Source: 2-02-FULL-46-13 sp036517235 (GTDB lineage: Bacteria; Patescibacteriota; Minisyncoccia; Phycocordibacterales; DSPV01). From it: a DNA stretch of 5,686 nt. A program made the translations under genes and the position numbers. Shown piece by piece: positions 4,634 to 5,686 of the stretch (positions within the stretch are counted from its first letter, which is position 1; each line of letters starts with the position of its first letter). The notes below the pieces were generated by a model. That model did no database searches and had not been told where the DNA came from. It worked only from the letters and a program-made list of their open reading frames with translations. Location of the stretch: NCBI GenBank assembly GCA_036517235.1, contig DATDXL010000078.1, forward strand, positions 1 to 5,686, read 5' to 3'.

Positions 4634-5038
4634 TTAGAAATTGAGATACGTTACCGTCAGCTGGAGGACCGTGGCAAAGGCGCCCCAGAGAAGGTATGGG
4701 ATGTTGACGTAGACCACCCAACGAAGTCTCGGCGATGCTTTCCAAACCGCGACGAGCGCCCAGACGAGCGTGCCGAGGACAAGGAGAACGTCCGCCGCCG
4801 CCAAGAGATTATTCTGCAAACCGAATTGGAGCGGGGTAAAGGCAAAATTAAAAACGAGGTTGAGGGCAAAGGGCAGAGCGACCGTCCAGGGAATCTGTTT
4901 CGTGAACGCTCTATAGAACACCGCGCCGAACGAAACCGCGATGATGGCGTAGAGCACGGTCCAGACCGGACCAAAGAGCCACGAAGGCGGCGCCCACGCG
5001 GGCTTCACGAGCTGTGCGTACCAGCTGTATGTTTCCAT
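4634..5038 (-). CDS. tspO: TspO/MBR family protein, four-helix form
   Basis: Membrane protein of the TspO (peripheral benzodiazepine receptor) family. Bacterial members bind porphyrins and are linked to stress or tetrapyrrole control. Family motifs are clear: SWYAQLVKPAWAPPSWLFGP then VWTVLY (5-30), ALNLVFNFAFTPLQFGLQNN (58-77), and PYLLWGAFATVLQLTVTYLN (114-133). Helices lie at about 21-43, 50-70, 78-98 and 107-130. Characterised bacterial TspO have five helices and about 155-160 aa; here the first helix, before the WY-L-KP motif, is absent. An in-frame TAG four codons upstream shows it is not hidden by start choice. TAGAAT, preceded by TGG, ends exactly 6 nt before the ATG. The winged-helix gene follows in the same direction. 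Confidence 0.92.
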   Translation of the reverse strand: METYSWYAQLVKPAWAPPSWLFGPVWTVLYAIIAVSFGAVFYRAFTKQIPWTVALPFALNLVFNFAFTPLQFGLQNNLLAAADVLLVLGTLVWALVAVWKASPRLRWVVYVNIPYLLWGAFATVLQLTVTYLNF

Positions 5039-5044
5039 GAGTTG

Positions 5045-5050
5045 ATTCTA
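5045..5050 (-). promoter_or_regulatory. Extended -10 (TGGTAGAAT) for leaderless tspO
   Basis: TAGAAT with TG one base upstream, then CAACTC and ATG 5038. The hexamer occupies -12 to -7. The terminator of the upstream gene ends about 20 nt away, so tspO has its own transcript. Confidence 0.55.
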
Positions 5051-5071
5051 CCACGTCGGAGACCTCATCTG

Positions 5072-5117
5072 CGTAAAAGAAAAACCGCCTTGGGCGACGC
5101 ATGGTCGCTTGGGCGGT
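5072..5117 (-). terminator. Intrinsic terminator after the four-helix membrane protein gene
   Basis: GGCGGT (5112-5117) pairs with ACCGCC (5084-5089) and GTCGC (5104-5108) with GCGAC (5094-5098), leaving a 5-nt loop and a small internal bulge. The minus strand then reads TTTTCTTTT. It lies 12 nt past the stop at 5129. Confidence 0.85.
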
Positions 5118-5128
5118 CTTGGACTCTC

Positions 5129-5518
5129 TTACTCCACAGATTCTCCAGCGTCTCTCTTCTCTTCCTTCGTCGCCTTTCTGTATCCGAAGTTATACCCCCA
5201 GGTAAAGAGGCCACCTGCCACGATGATGGCAATGTAAAACCAGGGCTGAGTCACACTGGCGTAGGCCTTCAAGGTACCGTGGGAAAAACCCACAACATAA
5301 CCCGCGACCGTCGAGACGACCACAATCACCCTCGGCAAAAAACACATCAGGATATAGCCGAGGCCCATCCCCAAGAAAAAGATCGCTACGCTTGCGAGCA
5401 GGACACCAACGTATGGCACGAGCCCGAAGAACCAGCAAATCACGAGTCCCACAAGCGAGAAAAAGACCATCCCCGGGATATCGTCACGAGGGCGAATGGG
5501 ATTAGCGTCAATATACAT
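5129..5518 (-). CDS. Four-helix membrane protein, unknown function
   Basis: 129 aa, no family recognised. It begins MYIDANPIRPRDDIPG, then has hydrophobic helices at about 17-36, 38-60, 63-80 and 92-110, and a charged tail (YRKATKEEKRDAGESVE), so both termini are probably cytoplasmic. Small residues are frequent in the helices (VGVLLASVA, GMGLGY). The frame is open to an ATG at 5611, but those extra 31 residues are polar and irregular and overlap a possible promoter. ATG 5518 has a GAAAGGA Shine-Dalgarno-like site (5530-5536) 11 nt upstream, and no -10 at the leaderless spacing. It has its own terminator and lies next to tspO, with no evident functional link. Confidence 0.75.
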   Translation of the reverse strand: MYIDANPIRPRDDIPGMVFFSLVGLVICWFFGLVPYVGVLLASVAIFFLGMGLGYILMCFLPRVIVVVSTVAGYVVGFSHGTLKAYASVTQPWFYIAIIVAGGLFTWGYNFGYRKATKEEKRDAGESVE

Positions 5519-5561
5519 AAACAGTGTTTTCCTTTCTAGGTAGAGGTTGAACTGAACCTCG

Positions 5562-5592
5562 ATTACACTACACCGCACATAAAATATTGCAA
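5562..5592 (-). promoter_or_regulatory. Possible promoter for the gene starting at 5518
   Basis: TGTAAT (5562-5567) as -10 and TTGCAA (5587-5592) as -35, with a 19-nt spacer. This gives a leader of about 37 nt that includes the GAAAGGA site. The spacer is longer than ideal. Confidence 0.35.
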
Positions 5593-5634
5593 CCATATCG
5601 GCTGTCCGCACTCGCCCTAGGATTGGTACGGGAT

Positions 5635-5671
5635 AAAAAGACCGATTCCCTTTCAGGAACCGGCCTTTTTT
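5635..5671 (-). terminator. Intrinsic terminator for a gene beyond the right edge
   Basis: Arms 5656-5670 and 5635-5649 with a 6-nt loop. In minus-strand RNA all 15 positions pair, two as G-U wobbles; in plus-strand RNA those two would be A-C mismatches. The minus transcript ends in TTTTT then ATCCC. It therefore most likely ends a minus-strand gene lying to the right of the window. Confidence 0.8.
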
Positions 5672-5686
5672 GAAATGTACGCGACC

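Noticed and set aside
4239..4745. Longer start for the winged-helix regulator
   Set aside because: It would overlap the tspO 3' end and read through the TATAAT and the palindromic operator; the domain begins after 4523.
4826..5539. 237-codon open frame on the + strand
   Set aside because: It lies antisense to tspO and the four-helix membrane gene, crosses their terminator and promoter, and its product is low-complexity Arg/His/Glu-rich with no domain; a shadow frame.
5519..5611. Longer start for the four-helix membrane protein
   Set aside because: The extra residues look non-native, and ATG 5518 has a Shine-Dalgarno-like GAAAGGA.
1..5686. CRISPR array, tRNA, rRNA, insertion sequence or riboswitch
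   Set aside because: No regularly spaced repeats, cloverleaf, transposase or recognised aptamer was seen on either strand by eye.

Overview
The window looks like a piece of a Candidate Phyla Radiation (Patescibacteria, probably Parcubacteria-like) chromosome. The basis is the mix of genes: very short single-domain proteins, several small exported or membrane proteins of unknown function, a free-standing SWIB-domain protein, a four-helix TspO, and a small winged-helix regulator. The lineage is inferred from memory of such gene sets; no rRNA, tRNA or marker gene is present to prove it.

Layout, left to right. 1-155 (-): start of a membrane protein that runs off the edge, possibly NqrB/RnfD-like. 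281-730 (-): membrane-anchored cupredoxin with a complete type-1 copper ligand set. 859-1371 (+), the only confident + strand gene: four-helix membrane protein built from two copies of a His/Asp/Glu helix-hairpin motif. A bidirectional terminator (1364-1397) separates it from the convergent SWIB gene (1420-1677, -). Behind SWIB lies a probable PAP2-phosphatase fragment (1822-1911). 1967-2626 (-): exported protein with four cysteines. 2659-4154 is an accessory-looking segment bounded by two inverted copies of a 29-nt element. It holds an unknown 161-aa protein, a 41-aa single-helix peptide, a strong terminator and a truncated Mod-type DNA methyltransferase, then about 400 bp without a convincing gene. 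4239-4523 (-): winged-helix regulator under a near-perfect palindromic operator that recurs just past its 3' end. 4634-5038 (-): TspO. 5129-5518 (-): four-helix membrane protein. 5635-5671: terminator for a gene entering from the right.

Most genes are separate transcription units on the minus strand, several with their own terminator. Five of them (starts at 155, 1677, 2626, 4523 and 5038) have a -10-like hexamer whose last base lies exactly 6 nt before the start codon, so +1 would be the A of ATG. This predicts leaderless mRNAs as a common mode here. The gene starting at 5518 has a Shine-Dalgarno-like leader instead.

The strongest points for follow-up are the leaderless promoter architecture, the duplicated operator around the winged-helix gene, the inverted-repeat-bounded segment with the broken methyltransferase, and the internally duplicated His/Asp/Glu membrane protein.
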